From NCBI GenBank assembly GCA_020050685.1, contig JAGVKG010000004.1, positions 1 through 64,000 on the forward strand: a DNA stretch of 64,000 bases, in the 5' to 3' direction. The notes beneath the pieces were generated by a model. That model was not told where the DNA came from. It searched no databases and saw only the letters and a list, made by a program, of their open reading frames with translations. Below are positions 18,632-27,716 of the stretch, one piece after another. Position numbers and translations under genes: made by a program. The number at the start of each line of letters is the position of its first letter. Positions within the stretch are counted from its first letter, which is position 1. The DNA comes from Candidatus Obscuribacterales bacterium. GTDB taxonomy: Bacteria > Cyanobacteriota > Vampirovibrionia > Obscuribacterales > Obscuribacteraceae.

Positions 18632-19122
18632 TTTGGTGGTGTATCCAAGCTCGGGTTGAGGCTTGGCATTGGCATAGTCGGTATGTGAGCTGGCAGGTGA
18701 GACGATGAGTCCGATTTGGACATATGATTGAAGAGCGCACCTACCATTGCTGCTGTGCCGCTTACGTCGATGTTTGCCTTCTTGCCTAATGGACCATCTT
18801 TGATAGTCACCTTGTCGCCCAAAATTGAATTGAACTCGGTCTTCTTGCTGATGATCCCTTTTTTCTTGGAATAATTATTTCCCAAAAGACCGACTGTTTT
18901 TTCTGAGCGCCCAAACCAGCCCTTCTTGGCAGTGTATTCGTTGCCCAAGCGATCTTTGGCTGATTTCTTTTCGCTGCCAAACCAACCTTTCTTTATTGAT
19001 ACCTGCTCGCCCTTGCCATCTGTGATGTTGATGTCAACTGGTTTGGCAATTGCCAGGCTGCCAGTGCAGAGAGCCACTGCTGCTAGGCAGGCTGAGGCTG
19101 TCGAAAGCTTCAAATAATTCAT
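18628..19122 (-). CDS. Secreted repeat protein of unknown function
   Basis: GGGAGAAATCT precedes the ATG at 19122, which gives 164 residues with a signal peptide (MNYLKLSTASACLAAVALCTG). The mature part has about four imperfect repeats of 20-25 residues: QVSIKKGWFGSEKKS, EYTAKKGWFGRSEKT, NNYSKKKGIISKKTE and KVTIKDGPLGKKANI. Each combines a K-K/D-G turn with a short strand, which suggests a small beta-repeat structure. The tail is proline-rich. No known family recognised. Confidence 0.6.
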   Translation of the reverse strand: MNYLKLSTASACLAAVALCTGSLAIAKPVDINITDGKGEQVSIKKGWFGSEKKSAKDRLGNEYTAKKGWFGRSEKTVGLLGNNYSKKKGIISKKTEFNSILGDKVTIKDGPLGKKANIDVSGTAAMVGALFNHMSKSDSSSHLPAHIPTMPMPSLNPSLDTPPN

Positions 19123-19269
19123 AGATTTCTCCCATTCCAAGTGCAAAGATGCGCCCTTCCAAATAAGTAGACTAATCTCATTGAACTTTGTTTCCGAAAA
19201 ATTCAGAGGGATTGGTTGTGGCTCGCTTGCTAAAATCAACTGATTAATCTCATTTGCGTAAGTTGAAAG

Positions 19270-20229
19270 TTGGAAGCGAACTTGGAAACTATATCTAAAG
19301 AAGTGGTTGCTGGTAATCGCCGGGCACTAGCCAAGGCTATCAGTATAGTTGAAGATGGTGGCGCGGAAGCATCTTGGCTTGTGCGCAATCTCTTTGACCG
19401 CACGGGTCGCGCGCACTTAATTGGTGTCACCGGATCTCCAGGTGTGGGTAAGTCTACTTTTGTTGATGCTTTGATTGCCGAGGTTCGCAAGCAAGGATTG
19501 AAAGTCGCAGTGCTTGCCGTTGATCCGACAAGCCCATTTACCGGTGGTGCAATTCTTGGTGATCGCATTCGCATGCAAGAACACACTTTGGACAAAAATG
19601 TTTTTATTCGCTCGATGGCTAATCGTGGTCATGCTGGAGGTACCGCGCTAGCAACTTGGGATGCAGTGCGCATGCTGGAAGCATCTGGCTATGATGTTGT
19701 GATTATTGAAACAGTTGGCGTTGGTCAATCGGAATTAGCGATTGCTCAAACTGCAGACACAACTGTGCTTGTGCTTATGCCGAGCTCCGGTGATGACATT
19801 CAAGCAATTAAATCAGGCATTATGGAAATTGGTGATGTCTTTGTTGTGAATAAAGCGGATTTACCTGGCGCGGATAAAACCACAGCAGAGGTAACCTCCT
19901 CGCTTGAGCTTTCAAATTTCACGACAAGCTGGCGTCCACCGGTTTTGCAATCGGTCGCAGAAACCGGACAAGGTGTTGATGCAGTCTGGCAAGCGGTGCA
20001 AAATCACAAAAAATTTCTCGACGAGTCCGGCGAATTGGATAAAAGAAGAAAAGCGCGCGTGGAAGCAGAACTGACTGAACTGGTTGCTGATCTTGCTCGC
20101 GAAAATCTCAAAGAATCACTCGAGCATTGCCCACAAGTTAAGGATGTACTATCAAAAGTACTCAAGCATAAACTTGATCCGCACTCGGCTGCTGAAGACT
20201 TGATGCAAAGACTATTTGGTGATGAATAG
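19270..20229 (+). CDS. meaB: MeaB/ArgK-type P-loop GTPase, methylmalonyl-CoA mutase chaperone
   Basis: The G3E-family GTPase has a Walker A VTGSPGVGKSTFV at about residues 54-66, DPTSPFTGGAILGDRIRM, the Mg/switch segment IIETVGVGQSE near 150 and NKAD as the base-specificity motif near 197. The 319-residue length is typical. Members load or protect adenosylcobalamin in methylmalonyl-CoA mutase. No mutase gene is in this window; a propionyl-CoA-carboxylase-like subunit is 26 kb away. Start is a TTG at 19270 or at 19282; ribosome sites do not decide between them. Confidence 0.9.
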   Translation: MEANLETISKEVVAGNRRALAKAISIVEDGGAEASWLVRNLFDRTGRAHLIGVTGSPGVGKSTFVDALIAEVRKQGLKVAVLAVDPTSPFTGGAILGDRIRMQEHTLDKNVFIRSMANRGHAGGTALATWDAVRMLEASGYDVVIIETVGVGQSELAIAQTADTTVLVLMPSSGDDIQAIKSGIMEIGDVFVVNKADLPGADKTTAEVTSSLELSNFTTSWRPPVLQSVAETGQGVDAVWQAVQNHKKFLDESGELDKRRKARVEAELTELVADLARENLKESLEHCPQVKDVLSKVLKHKLDPHSAAEDLMQRLFGDE

Positions 20230-20231
20230 GT

Positions 20232-21446
20232 CTATTTCTCGGCTTCTTCGTCCCAGTTCATTTCGGAGCGACTGTTGATCAGTTTCTGGCTGTCTTTAGT
20301 TGATGGGAGTATGGTGGCACCAGTAGCGTGAAACTTCCGATTATGGATTGTTTCTTTTACCGTCTTCTTGTCCACTTTATAAAACTTTCCTCGCCCTGCT
20401 TGTGCGAGGTCACCCATTTCGTTTTCTGTTTGTTTGTCTGGCATAACCGCATGCACATCCATTTCCACGTCTTTTGCGTCAGGATCGTTTTTGAGTTTCT
20501 TGATAGTCTTGCGAGGATCTCCACAAGTAGACTTGCCGTCTCCAATTCCAATAACTAGTTTCTTACCCTTAATTCCTTTCAGGTCGCTTTTAATTGCTTG
20601 CTCAATGGCAAATGGAATAGGTGTCTCGTGAATTGGTTTTATCTCTGGCACGCGACTCATAAAGTGATGAAAGACAGATTCCTGTCCTTGTGGTCGATTC
20701 GGTCGGATTTTCTCAATTAGCTGCGAATTGTGACATCTGCAAACGGGGTTGTAGTCTTGTTTATCTATTGGCTCCGCCCCAAAAATTCTTATACCTACCG
20801 GCATGTCGGCAGGAAGCGTCTCCAAAATCTTTCTCACCGAATTCAGAACATATTCCCAGCGCGTATGTTTAATACTTTGTCTAACAATTTTTCCTTGCCG
20901 ATATTCCGTTAGTACATCATCCGGCTGCAGGACGGACCAGGAGCAGTCGACCGCTAAAATCACAGCATTTGGTCGCTGATCCTTCGGCACGCCCTTAAAG
21001 CTATATTTTTCAAAGAACGATTTTCCTGGAACACCGTTTGTGATATCGGCAAATGCATAATCACCTTCTCCCTGCGATTCTTGCTGCACTTTTTTCTGCA
21101 ACTCTTTCGGGCTTATGGGAATGACTTTTTGCGATTGACTCGATGTCTCTACTTTTACGGGTTGGGATAATTTGAAATTCTTTTCCGTTGTCGTGTCCAA
21201 TTGCGGAGTTTGTCTTATCAGATTCAATAGCGGAACCGATCCGGGCACCTTTATCTGATCGTTGCCGCGCACAGAGTGAACCTTTTTGTCTGCCGAGGAG
21301 CTCGAAGCTTTTGCCGCTTGAGAGGAGCGCGCAATTTTGTGCTTAGTCAAGGCGATTTCAGTAGCATGCGCCGATAAGCCATCGCCGAGGGCTATGAATG
21401 CATTTTTAAAAATATCAAAGTCCGAGGCTTTATCGCGAGGGGGCAT
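20232..21446 (-). CDS. Cytoplasmic von Willebrand factor A-like protein
   Basis: Residues 1-150 are polar and probably disordered. From about residue 160 a VWA fold begins, with VILAVDCSWSV containing a MIDAS DxSxS (D167, S169, S171). Later segments GIRIFGAEP, an extended acidic-to-basic linker and LVIGIGDGKSTCGDP fit the later strands. No signal peptide or membrane anchor is visible, so it may act inside the cell. Its C-terminus ends two bases from the stop of the convergent meaB. Role unknown. Confidence 0.65.
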   Translation of the reverse strand: MPPRDKASDFDIFKNAFIALGDGLSAHATEIALTKHKIARSSQAAKASSSSADKKVHSVRGNDQIKVPGSVPLLNLIRQTPQLDTTTEKNFKLSQPVKVETSSQSQKVIPISPKELQKKVQQESQGEGDYAFADITNGVPGKSFFEKYSFKGVPKDQRPNAVILAVDCSWSVLQPDDVLTEYRQGKIVRQSIKHTRWEYVLNSVRKILETLPADMPVGIRIFGAEPIDKQDYNPVCRCHNSQLIEKIRPNRPQGQESVFHHFMSRVPEIKPIHETPIPFAIEQAIKSDLKGIKGKKLVIGIGDGKSTCGDPRKTIKKLKNDPDAKDVEMDVHAVMPDKQTENEMGDLAQAGRGKFYKVDKKTVKETIHNRKFHATGATILPSTKDSQKLINSRSEMNWDEEAEK

Positions 21447-21559
21447 GGCTTAGTCCTAGTTACTGCTATTTGGACATCATGATAAATTTGTAGATCGCAG
21501 TAAATACGGATACTACGTAGGAATCAAAGATTTTGGTCTGAGAAAGTAGTATCTATGTG

Positions 21560-22252
21560 CTATTTGGGAAACCACTCTTTGAGATTTTTGTCAAAAACAA
21601 AAGTGCCGACGTACCTTCTTCTGGGGGCGCAATCCTGCGATTTGGCGAACTTTTGATTGGCATCCTTGCTCCTGTCTTCGGGCAGAGAGTCTCGCTTGAT
21701 GTAATCTTGCTTCGCTAAATCATTTCTGCCCAGCTTGCTGTAGGCTTCTGCGCGCCAACTGTAAGCTGATTGGGTTGGTTCGATCTCAATTGATTGAGTT
21801 AGATCTTCAATCGATTTCTTGATCTTGCCCAGGGCTAGCTGACAGTCAGAGCGATAAATGTACCAAATCGGATTATCAGGATCCGTTGAAATGAGTTTGG
21901 TGTAGTCTTTGATGGCGCGCTCATCTTGGTGAATATCTATGTATGATTGGGCTCGAAAGGATCTGCAGTCAAGGCAATCGGGACTGAGCCTAATACATTT
22001 GGTGAAATCGCGAATGGCGTTCTCGTGATGCCCAAGATCGTTGTAAGCCCGACCTCTTTGATATAAAGCGTCGAAATCATTTGCGTTTAGGCGCAGTTTG
22101 CGGGATTGTTCGGCGATGAATGTTTTCAACTTCGTAGCTTTTGCTTTCTGTTCAACACTTTCTCGCGGGTTGGCACTGGCACAAATGCTTGAAGTCATGA
22201 TTGCCATCAAAGCAGATATGAATGATCGAGAAATGAAGCTTTTCGATTTCAT
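21560..22252 (-). CDS. Secreted TPR protein
   Basis: The ATG at 22252 gives about 230 residues with a signal peptide (FISRSFISALMAIMTSSICASA). Four TPR units follow: DALYQRGRAYNDLGHHENAIRDF, CRSFRAQSYIDIHQDERAIKDY, WYIYRSDCQLALGKIKKSIEDL and SAYSWRAEAYSKLGRNDLAKQD (each slightly over the motif core). It starts inside the last codons of the upstream gene, indicating translational coupling to it. Probable periplasmic scaffold protein. Confidence 0.72.
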   Translation of the reverse strand: MKSKSFISRSFISALMAIMTSSICASANPRESVEQKAKATKLKTFIAEQSRKLRLNANDFDALYQRGRAYNDLGHHENAIRDFTKCIRLSPDCLDCRSFRAQSYIDIHQDERAIKDYTKLISTDPDNPIWYIYRSDCQLALGKIKKSIEDLTQSIEIEPTQSAYSWRAEAYSKLGRNDLAKQDYIKRDSLPEDRSKDANQKFAKSQDCAPRRRYVGTFVFDKNLKEWFPK

Positions 22253-22259
22253 TTGAAAG

Positions 22260-23561
22260 TTACCTTTCACCGGGGCCCTTTAGCACGACCGAGTCATAGT
22301 ATTCCAATCCGTCTCTAATTGACTGATATTCCACTCCGTTAATGACAGCACTCTGAATCAAGAATGCCTTACGTCCTTGGTCATTGTATCCAAGAACTCC
22401 GGATACCCTGCTTATATCGCCTGTTGTACCGGTTCGAAGCGAAGCGCTAATGTCAGCGCTGGATGCATCTACGGGGATTTTGATGTCGTTGGGACTATTT
22501 CCGATATGGATGGGCGCTATGTGACCTTTAATGTTCACGTTCTTAGAACCATGGAAATACTCTTTGTTTACATCATAAATACTGCCGACCATCCTTGGTG
22601 CTGGATAGTCTAGCGCATGATCAGTAACGTCGGCATTAAGATGAGTTTGATCTTTTCGACCAGACTTGTCTGCACCTAATTCAAAGCGTGATGAGCCGGG
22701 GTTATAACCATCATCTCTGGACTGATGCACTTGTGTAGGCACAGTGGTAGTATGGTCAACGATGCCAGAACGGCTGACATCTGTGCCTCTGCCCAGCGTT
22801 TGAATCAGATCCGGATCTTGGTTTAGCGCAGCTTGCACTGCACGCCCCAACGTATTCCATTGCATTTGGCTCAGATTATGATCGGGTTGATAACGCAATT
22901 TGTTGCCAGACTGTGAAAAATGTATTGTTGTGTCCGCCGGTATAGCAGCAGCAATGTTCTTGATCAGGGCCGCGGTATCATCAGAATGTCGAGTTCGATC
23001 ATTATTGGTATGAGATTCTGCCCTTTTTTCTGATTGATCATTTGTATTCCGCTGTAGCTGAGGCTGATTGTCCTGTGGCAACGTATTCTGTACCTGGTCA
23101 GCAGGCGCAGAATGTTTAGAATCGATCTTGCCAACGCTAATGTTTGTGTTGCCATCTTGTTGGAGCATTTTTTCAACATGCTTCCAAAGCTCCGAATCGG
23201 CCGGAAGTGCGCCTATGTTCGCGGCTAGCATCTCCCCCAGTTCGGTTGTTGGTCCTTTTGCAAGAAAATTGAGTCTTCCGCCACTCATATAAAAGCTCAC
23301 ATTGTATCGATCGTCTGATGGGAGCAGTGCTTGCAGGTCTTCTTTAACCTGTGTAACAGCAGACGTATCTCTAATGTGTACATCGTGTAGTTTGGCGCTA
23401 GTAGAGTTGCTTTTCTCTTGTGCAATTAGGGCATCTAAGCTCTCGCGATTTTTATCGGCATATGGGCTCTCAAAATTGGGTTGGCCATTCTCATGATCAG
23501 CCGCGTGCTTGTCTGACGATTGTCCAATCTGCTGTTCGCCAGAATTTGCACGATCGCCCAT
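22260..23561 (-). CDS. Hydrophilic protein of unknown function with a possible duplicated module
   Basis: The 433-residue protein lacks a signal peptide. Two similar regions are seen: about residues 70-145 (ALLPSDDRYNVSFYMSGGRLNFLAKG ... GEMLAANIGALP) and about 205-275 (AAIPADTTIHFSQSGNKLRYQPDH ... LGRAVQAALNQDP), each a strand pair followed by a helix. Between and around them is low-complexity polar sequence. The last 110 residues form a separate beta-rich domain with PAPRMVGSIYDVNKEYFHG. No family recognised. It overlaps the following TPR gene start. Confidence 0.55.
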   Translation of the reverse strand: MGDRANSGEQQIGQSSDKHAADHENGQPNFESPYADKNRESLDALIAQEKSNSTSAKLHDVHIRDTSAVTQVKEDLQALLPSDDRYNVSFYMSGGRLNFLAKGPTTELGEMLAANIGALPADSELWKHVEKMLQQDGNTNISVGKIDSKHSAPADQVQNTLPQDNQPQLQRNTNDQSEKRAESHTNNDRTRHSDDTAALIKNIAAAIPADTTIHFSQSGNKLRYQPDHNLSQMQWNTLGRAVQAALNQDPDLIQTLGRGTDVSRSGIVDHTTTVPTQVHQSRDDGYNPGSSRFELGADKSGRKDQTHLNADVTDHALDYPAPRMVGSIYDVNKEYFHGSKNVNIKGHIAPIHIGNSPNDIKIPVDASSADISASLRTGTTGDISRVSGVLGYNDQGRKAFLIQSAVINGVEYQSIRDGLEYYDSVVLKGPGER

Positions 23562-23659
23562 TTCAATGGCTCCTCAAAATTCGTTGCACTTCTTTGATTT
23601 TAGCAGCTATCAAGAAGATGCCAAGTTAATCTTTGTCATGACGGGCGCAGAGATTTGCT

Positions 23660-24790
23660 CTAATAGACGTTTAGCGAGGGATCAATTTCTTTTGCCCAGC
23701 TTGTGATTCCGCCTTCGAGATTTCTGGCTTTTTTGAAGCCGTGTTCGAGCAAAAGTTGTACCGCTTTGTTTGAACGTACGCCGCTTTTGCAGTAGGCGAC
23801 GATATCAGCGTCTGAATTTAATTCGCTGAGACGATTGGGCAGTTCGGCAAGTTCTATGTGCGTCGAATCTGCAATACGGGAAATCGCTACTTCCTGTGGC
23901 GTGCGGACATCGAGCAAAAGAAGTTTGTGTCCGGATTTAAGTTCTCGCTCCAGTTCAGTTGCAGAAATGGAAACTGTGGTTGGTGCTTGTTGGCTTTCGC
24001 ACGTGACTGTGATGTCTTCTAGTTTTTGGATGCTGGGATTTGTTCCACAAATTGGGCAATTGGGATTTTTGGGAATGGCGACTGAGTCAAAATTCATTGC
24101 CAGTGAATCGTATATGAGCAGTTTGCCGGAAAGGGAATTGCCTATGCCGAGAATAATTTTTAGGGCTTCCGTTGCTTGAATGCAGCCGATGATACCAGCC
24201 ATCACTCCGAGTACTCCGCCTTCAGCGCAATTAGGCACGGCATCTGGTGGAGGCGGATCTGGGAAGAGACAGCGATAACAGGGGCCATCTTTGTGGGCAA
24301 ATACGCTTGCTTGTCCTTCAAAGCGATAAATTGCACCGTAGACATTTGGCTTCTTAGAAAACACACAAGCGTCATTGACTAGGTAACGTGTGGAGAAATT
24401 ATCTGTGCCGTCTACGATGATGTCGTATCCGGAAAAAATCTCAAGAGCATTCTCACTGGACAAACGAACATCGTGACGCTGCAACTGAATTTCCGGATTG
24501 AGTGATGTTGCGCGTGCAGCAGCTCGTTCCACTTTCGATGAAGACACGTCATCATTTGTATAAATGATTTGACGCTGCAAATTGGAGAGATCAACTTGAT
24601 CAAAATCAACAATACCAATTGTGCCAACACCAGCGGCTGCTAGATAAAGTATTGTCGGTGAGCCAAGCCCACCTGCACCGATTACAAGAATGCGAGCCTT
24701 CTTTAGGCGCTCTTGTCCTTCAATTCCTACTTCCGGTAGGAGAAGGTGACGGCTGTAGCGCTGCAATTCGGATTTGTTGAGCGAAGCCAT
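23660..24790 (-). CDS. moeB: MoeB/ThiF-type E1-like adenylyltransferase fused to rhodanese
   Basis: Residues 1-260 form the adenylating domain, with RYSRHLLLPEVG, the ATP-binding GAGGLGSP at 38-45, and a zinc CxxC pair (CPICG near 245). A rhodanese domain occupies about 275-375 with its catalytic loop YCKSGVRSN, cysteine at 334. This MoeZ-like fusion activates and sulfurylates the C-terminal glycine of a MoaD/ThiS/CysO-type carrier. The carrier gene lies directly upstream, its stop abutting this ATG, so the pair is a functional unit for sulfur transfer (molybdopterin, thiamine or cysteine). Confidence 0.9.
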   Translation of the reverse strand: MASLNKSELQRYSRHLLLPEVGIEGQERLKKARILVIGAGGLGSPTILYLAAAGVGTIGIVDFDQVDLSNLQRQIIYTNDDVSSSKVERAAARATSLNPEIQLQRHDVRLSSENALEIFSGYDIIVDGTDNFSTRYLVNDACVFSKKPNVYGAIYRFEGQASVFAHKDGPCYRCLFPDPPPPDAVPNCAEGGVLGVMAGIIGCIQATEALKIILGIGNSLSGKLLIYDSLAMNFDSVAIPKNPNCPICGTNPSIQKLEDITVTCESQQAPTTVSISATELERELKSGHKLLLLDVRTPQEVAISRIADSTHIELAELPNRLSELNSDADIVAYCKSGVRSNKAVQLLLEHGFKKARNLEGGITSWAKEIDPSLNVY

Positions 24791-25051
24791 TTAGCCTCCG
24801 CTCAATGCGCAGATTATATGAATGGTTTCCGTGCCATTCAATTTCATGTTCAGCGTTTCGATTTGCTTTCTGTCTACGTATAATTTGATGTGCTCGCGAA
24901 TTCCATCTTGTTCGTCGATCATTCTAAAACGAATGCCGGGATAAGACTTGTCCATGTTCGCAAGCAGACCTTGCACAGAATCGCCATCTACCTGAATCTC
25001 GCTCTGATTCTTAGTGTAGGAACGCAAGGGGCTTGGTATGTGGACCAGCAT
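24791..25051 (-). CDS. MoaD/ThiS-family sulfur-carrier protein
   Basis: The 86-residue protein beginning MLVHIPSPLRSYTKNQSEI has the beta-grasp pattern of ubiquitin-like sulfur carriers and ends in ALSGG, the double glycine that is adenylated and thiocarboxylated by MoeB/ThiF enzymes. The ATG at 25051 overlaps the stop of the upstream BNR gene and follows CGAGGA. The next gene is the E1-like partner. Whether it serves molybdopterin or cysteine synthesis cannot be decided; no moaE is in view. Confidence 0.85.
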   Translation of the reverse strand: MLVHIPSPLRSYTKNQSEIQVDGDSVQGLLANMDKSYPGIRFRMIDEQDGIREHIKLYVDRKQIETLNMKLNGTETIHIICALSGG

Positions 25052-25053
25052 AA

Positions 25054-26184
25054 TTAATCCTCGTATTCCATAATTCTCAGGCAATAAATTTCTGGCAAAT
25101 AGCTAGCCAAACATTTCCAGGAATTTCCTTCATCGATGCTTGCCCAGACTTCTCCCTGACTCGTGCCGAAATACAATCCCATGGGATTTGCATTATCACC
25201 AGTCATTGCTTGTCTCTTCACTGTGAAATAAGCATGCTTGCTTGGCAGACCCTTGTCTTGGCGCTTCCATGACTCGCCACCATCTTTGGTGACATAGACT
25301 GCCGGCTTACCGTCCGGACTGGTGCGCGGCCAAACTTCAGTACCATCCATCGGAAATACCCAAGCTGTATTGGGATCATTTGGGTGAACGACAATTGGAA
25401 AACCAATGTCGCCAATTTCCTTGGGCATGTTATCGCCAATGCGGATCCATTTATTGTCTGGCCTGTCCATGCGATAAATGCCGCAGTGATTCTGCTGGTA
25501 CAAGCGCTCCGGCTTTTGCGGATGCATAACCACGCAATGTGGATCGTGTCCGATTTCGGGATCCGGCTCTGGCATGAAATCAGCAGCGCATCCTTTGTTC
25601 AGCGGATCCCAAGTCTTGCCTTGATCTTTTGATTCAAAAACTCCACCGGCTGAAACTCCCAGGTACATGTGGTTCTTATCGGCGGGATTGATAATTACTG
25701 AGTGAACCATTTGTCCGCCAGGAGTGCCATCAAATTGTGCTAGCTCTGGGTAACGTGGATTTTCGTTGAATCCTTTGACTGGTTCCCATGTCGTGCCATT
25801 GTCATTGCTGACAAATAAACCGGGTGGTGATGTTCCTGCATACCACTTGTTTGGCTCGCTGGCATGACCGGGCGAAATCCAGAAGACGGTGTTCACAGCT
25901 TTAGCATTAGTCTCACCTTCTGCCGCCTGCGGAAATGCTGGTGGCGATGTTGACTCTGTCCAAGTGGCACCGCGATCGTTTGAGTGATAAACAGTTGGTC
26001 CCAAGTGTCCTGCTTTAGCGCCGATCACTACTTTGTCTTTGTCGCGCGGATCGGGCTGGACGTGATAAATAAGATTGCCGAGAAATTGCGCATCTGAAAG
26101 CGTCCAGCTTTCTCTTTTGCCATCGCTGGTCAAAAGGAAAAGACCCTTTCGCGTTCCAACAAACAGAATCGTCTTCTTCGCCAT
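25054..26184 (-). CDS. BNR/sialidase-like beta-propeller protein
   Basis: The 376-residue protein repeats Asp-box-like turns, S-x-D-x-G-x-x-W: SNDRGATWTE near residue 70, SNDNGTTWEP near 128, SKDQGKTWDP near 188, TKDGGESWKR near 297 and SIDEGNSWKC near 357. There is no signal peptide, so it is likely cytoplasmic. This is a BNR/WD40-like propeller, often annotated as exo-alpha-sialidase, but the catalytic residues of true sialidases are not evident. It begins the operon with the sulfur carrier and MoeB-rhodanese genes. Confidence 0.8.
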   Translation of the reverse strand: MAKKTILFVGTRKGLFLLTSDGKRESWTLSDAQFLGNLIYHVQPDPRDKDKVVIGAKAGHLGPTVYHSNDRGATWTESTSPPAFPQAAEGETNAKAVNTVFWISPGHASEPNKWYAGTSPPGLFVSNDNGTTWEPVKGFNENPRYPELAQFDGTPGGQMVHSVIINPADKNHMYLGVSAGGVFESKDQGKTWDPLNKGCAADFMPEPDPEIGHDPHCVVMHPQKPERLYQQNHCGIYRMDRPDNKWIRIGDNMPKEIGDIGFPIVVHPNDPNTAWVFPMDGTEVWPRTSPDGKPAVYVTKDGGESWKRQDKGLPSKHAYFTVKRQAMTGDNANPMGLYFGTSQGEVWASIDEGNSWKCLASYLPEIYCLRIMEYED

Positions 26185-26224
26185 AATCCAACTCCATCAG
26201 TGTCAAAGAATCTAGTTAAAGATT

Positions 26225-27553
26225 CTAGCTAATGCCCAAGCTCGCCTGCAATTTTTCCAAGGAAACTTGTTTGGTCTCAGGATAGAAGGCAAGTACGACG
26301 AAGAACATCACAATCATCATGACGCCAAACAAGGCAAACGGATAAGCGCCGGATGATTGAGCGACAATCGGGAATATGCTTGAGATTATCGCGTTCATTA
26401 TCCAGTGTGCTGATGAACCAAGGCTCTGTCCTTGAGCGCGAACAGGCGTTGGGAATATTTCTGCCAGGTAAACCCAGACAACTGCACCTTGTGAAAATGC
26501 AAATGAGGCAATGAAGCCCATTAAGCACCAGAGCAACATATTTGCATGTGTGTGCGTGAAGAAAATCGTTGCGATACCAAAGAGCGACGCCGCCATGCCG
26601 ATACCACCAAGCAGCAGAAGCGGCTTGCGTCCGACTTTGTCGATCATAGACATTGCGATAAGTGTGAATAACAAATTGGTCGCGCCAATAATTACTGCTT
26701 GCAAGCTGGCAGACATGCTTGTGAATCCAGCTTGGGCAAAAATATCATTCAAGTAATAAAGAATCGCATTGATGCCGGAAAGTTGATTGAACATGCCGAT
26801 TGTCACAGCCAGCAAAATTGGTCGCAAATATTTTTTGGAAAAGAGCGGTTCGTATTTTTGATTTTCGACGCCGACTGAGGCGACAATTTGCTCCAATTCT
26901 TCTTTGACATTTGCACCAGTCATTTCCAAGACTTTTCTTGCTTCATCAATATGACCTTTGAGCACAAGCCAACGTGGGCTTCTGGGAATTCCGAAAAGCA
27001 TTACCAAAAATGCCAGTGCCGGAATGGCTGATACACCAAGTTGCCAGCGCCATTCTAAAGCCCCCAAATGTTGCAAGCCAATCAAGAAATTTGAAAAATA
27101 GGCAAGCAAAATGCCGATCACAATATTTGTTTGGAAAAGTCCGACTAAGCGGCCGCGCCATCTTGCTGGTGCCAGCTCGGCAATGTAAATCGGTCCAAGC
27201 ACAGATGATGCGCCAATTCCCAAGCCGCCAATAAAGCGGAAGAAGATAAGCGCCCACCAATTCCAAGAAATTGCGCAACCAATTGCGGAAATTACATAAA
27301 GCAGTGCGGTGATACGCAAGGCATCTCTGGCGCCAAACTTTTCGCCCGGAATGCCGGAGAGCATCGAGCTGAGAACAGTGCCCCAAAGTGCGCTTGAGAC
27401 CGTGAAGCCTAAGGCGGCTGCAGTCAGTTGATATGTTTCGACCAGCGAATGTGTGGTTCCGGCAATCACTGCCGTATCGAAACCAAACAGAAGTCCGCCG
27501 AGCGCGGCTACGACTGAGCTCTTAACGAGAAAAAATTTGTGGCTTAACTTCAT
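26225..27553 (-). CDS. MFS sugar porter (proton symporter type)
   Basis: The 442-residue protein has 12 predicted membrane helices and the sugar-porter signatures: GGLLFGFDTAVIAG in helix 1, RFIGGLGIGASSV before PIYIAELAPARWRGRLVG between helices 4 and 5, and a second-half block SMIDKVGRKPLLLLGG. It resembles bacterial XylE/GalP-like transporters that move pentoses or hexoses with protons. The actual sugar is unknown. It ends about 40 bp before the BNR-gene start on the same strand. Confidence 0.85.
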   Translation of the reverse strand: MKLSHKFFLVKSSVVAALGGLLFGFDTAVIAGTTHSLVETYQLTAAALGFTVSSALWGTVLSSMLSGIPGEKFGARDALRITALLYVISAIGCAISWNWWALIFFRFIGGLGIGASSVLGPIYIAELAPARWRGRLVGLFQTNIVIGILLAYFSNFLIGLQHLGALEWRWQLGVSAIPALAFLVMLFGIPRSPRWLVLKGHIDEARKVLEMTGANVKEELEQIVASVGVENQKYEPLFSKKYLRPILLAVTIGMFNQLSGINAILYYLNDIFAQAGFTSMSASLQAVIIGATNLLFTLIAMSMIDKVGRKPLLLLGGIGMAASLFGIATIFFTHTHANMLLWCLMGFIASFAFSQGAVVWVYLAEIFPTPVRAQGQSLGSSAHWIMNAIISSIFPIVAQSSGAYPFALFGVMMIVMFFVVLAFYPETKQVSLEKLQASLGIS

Positions 27554-27716
27554 AGTGTCCTTGGGGGAAGAAGGGCAGAGGAATCGATATCTGATTGACA
27601 GAATTCCGAATGAAAAAGAATACCAACAAGAGCATCGCGCTCAATGAAATAGATCTGAGGAATGCATGCAGAAAATGCGGCAGGCTTGACAACCGAGACG
27701 GCAAAGCCAGGTGGAG

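Noticed and set aside
25054-26184. True secreted sialidase
   Set aside because: No signal peptide and no recognisable catalytic arginine triad; only the Asp-box turns are shared.
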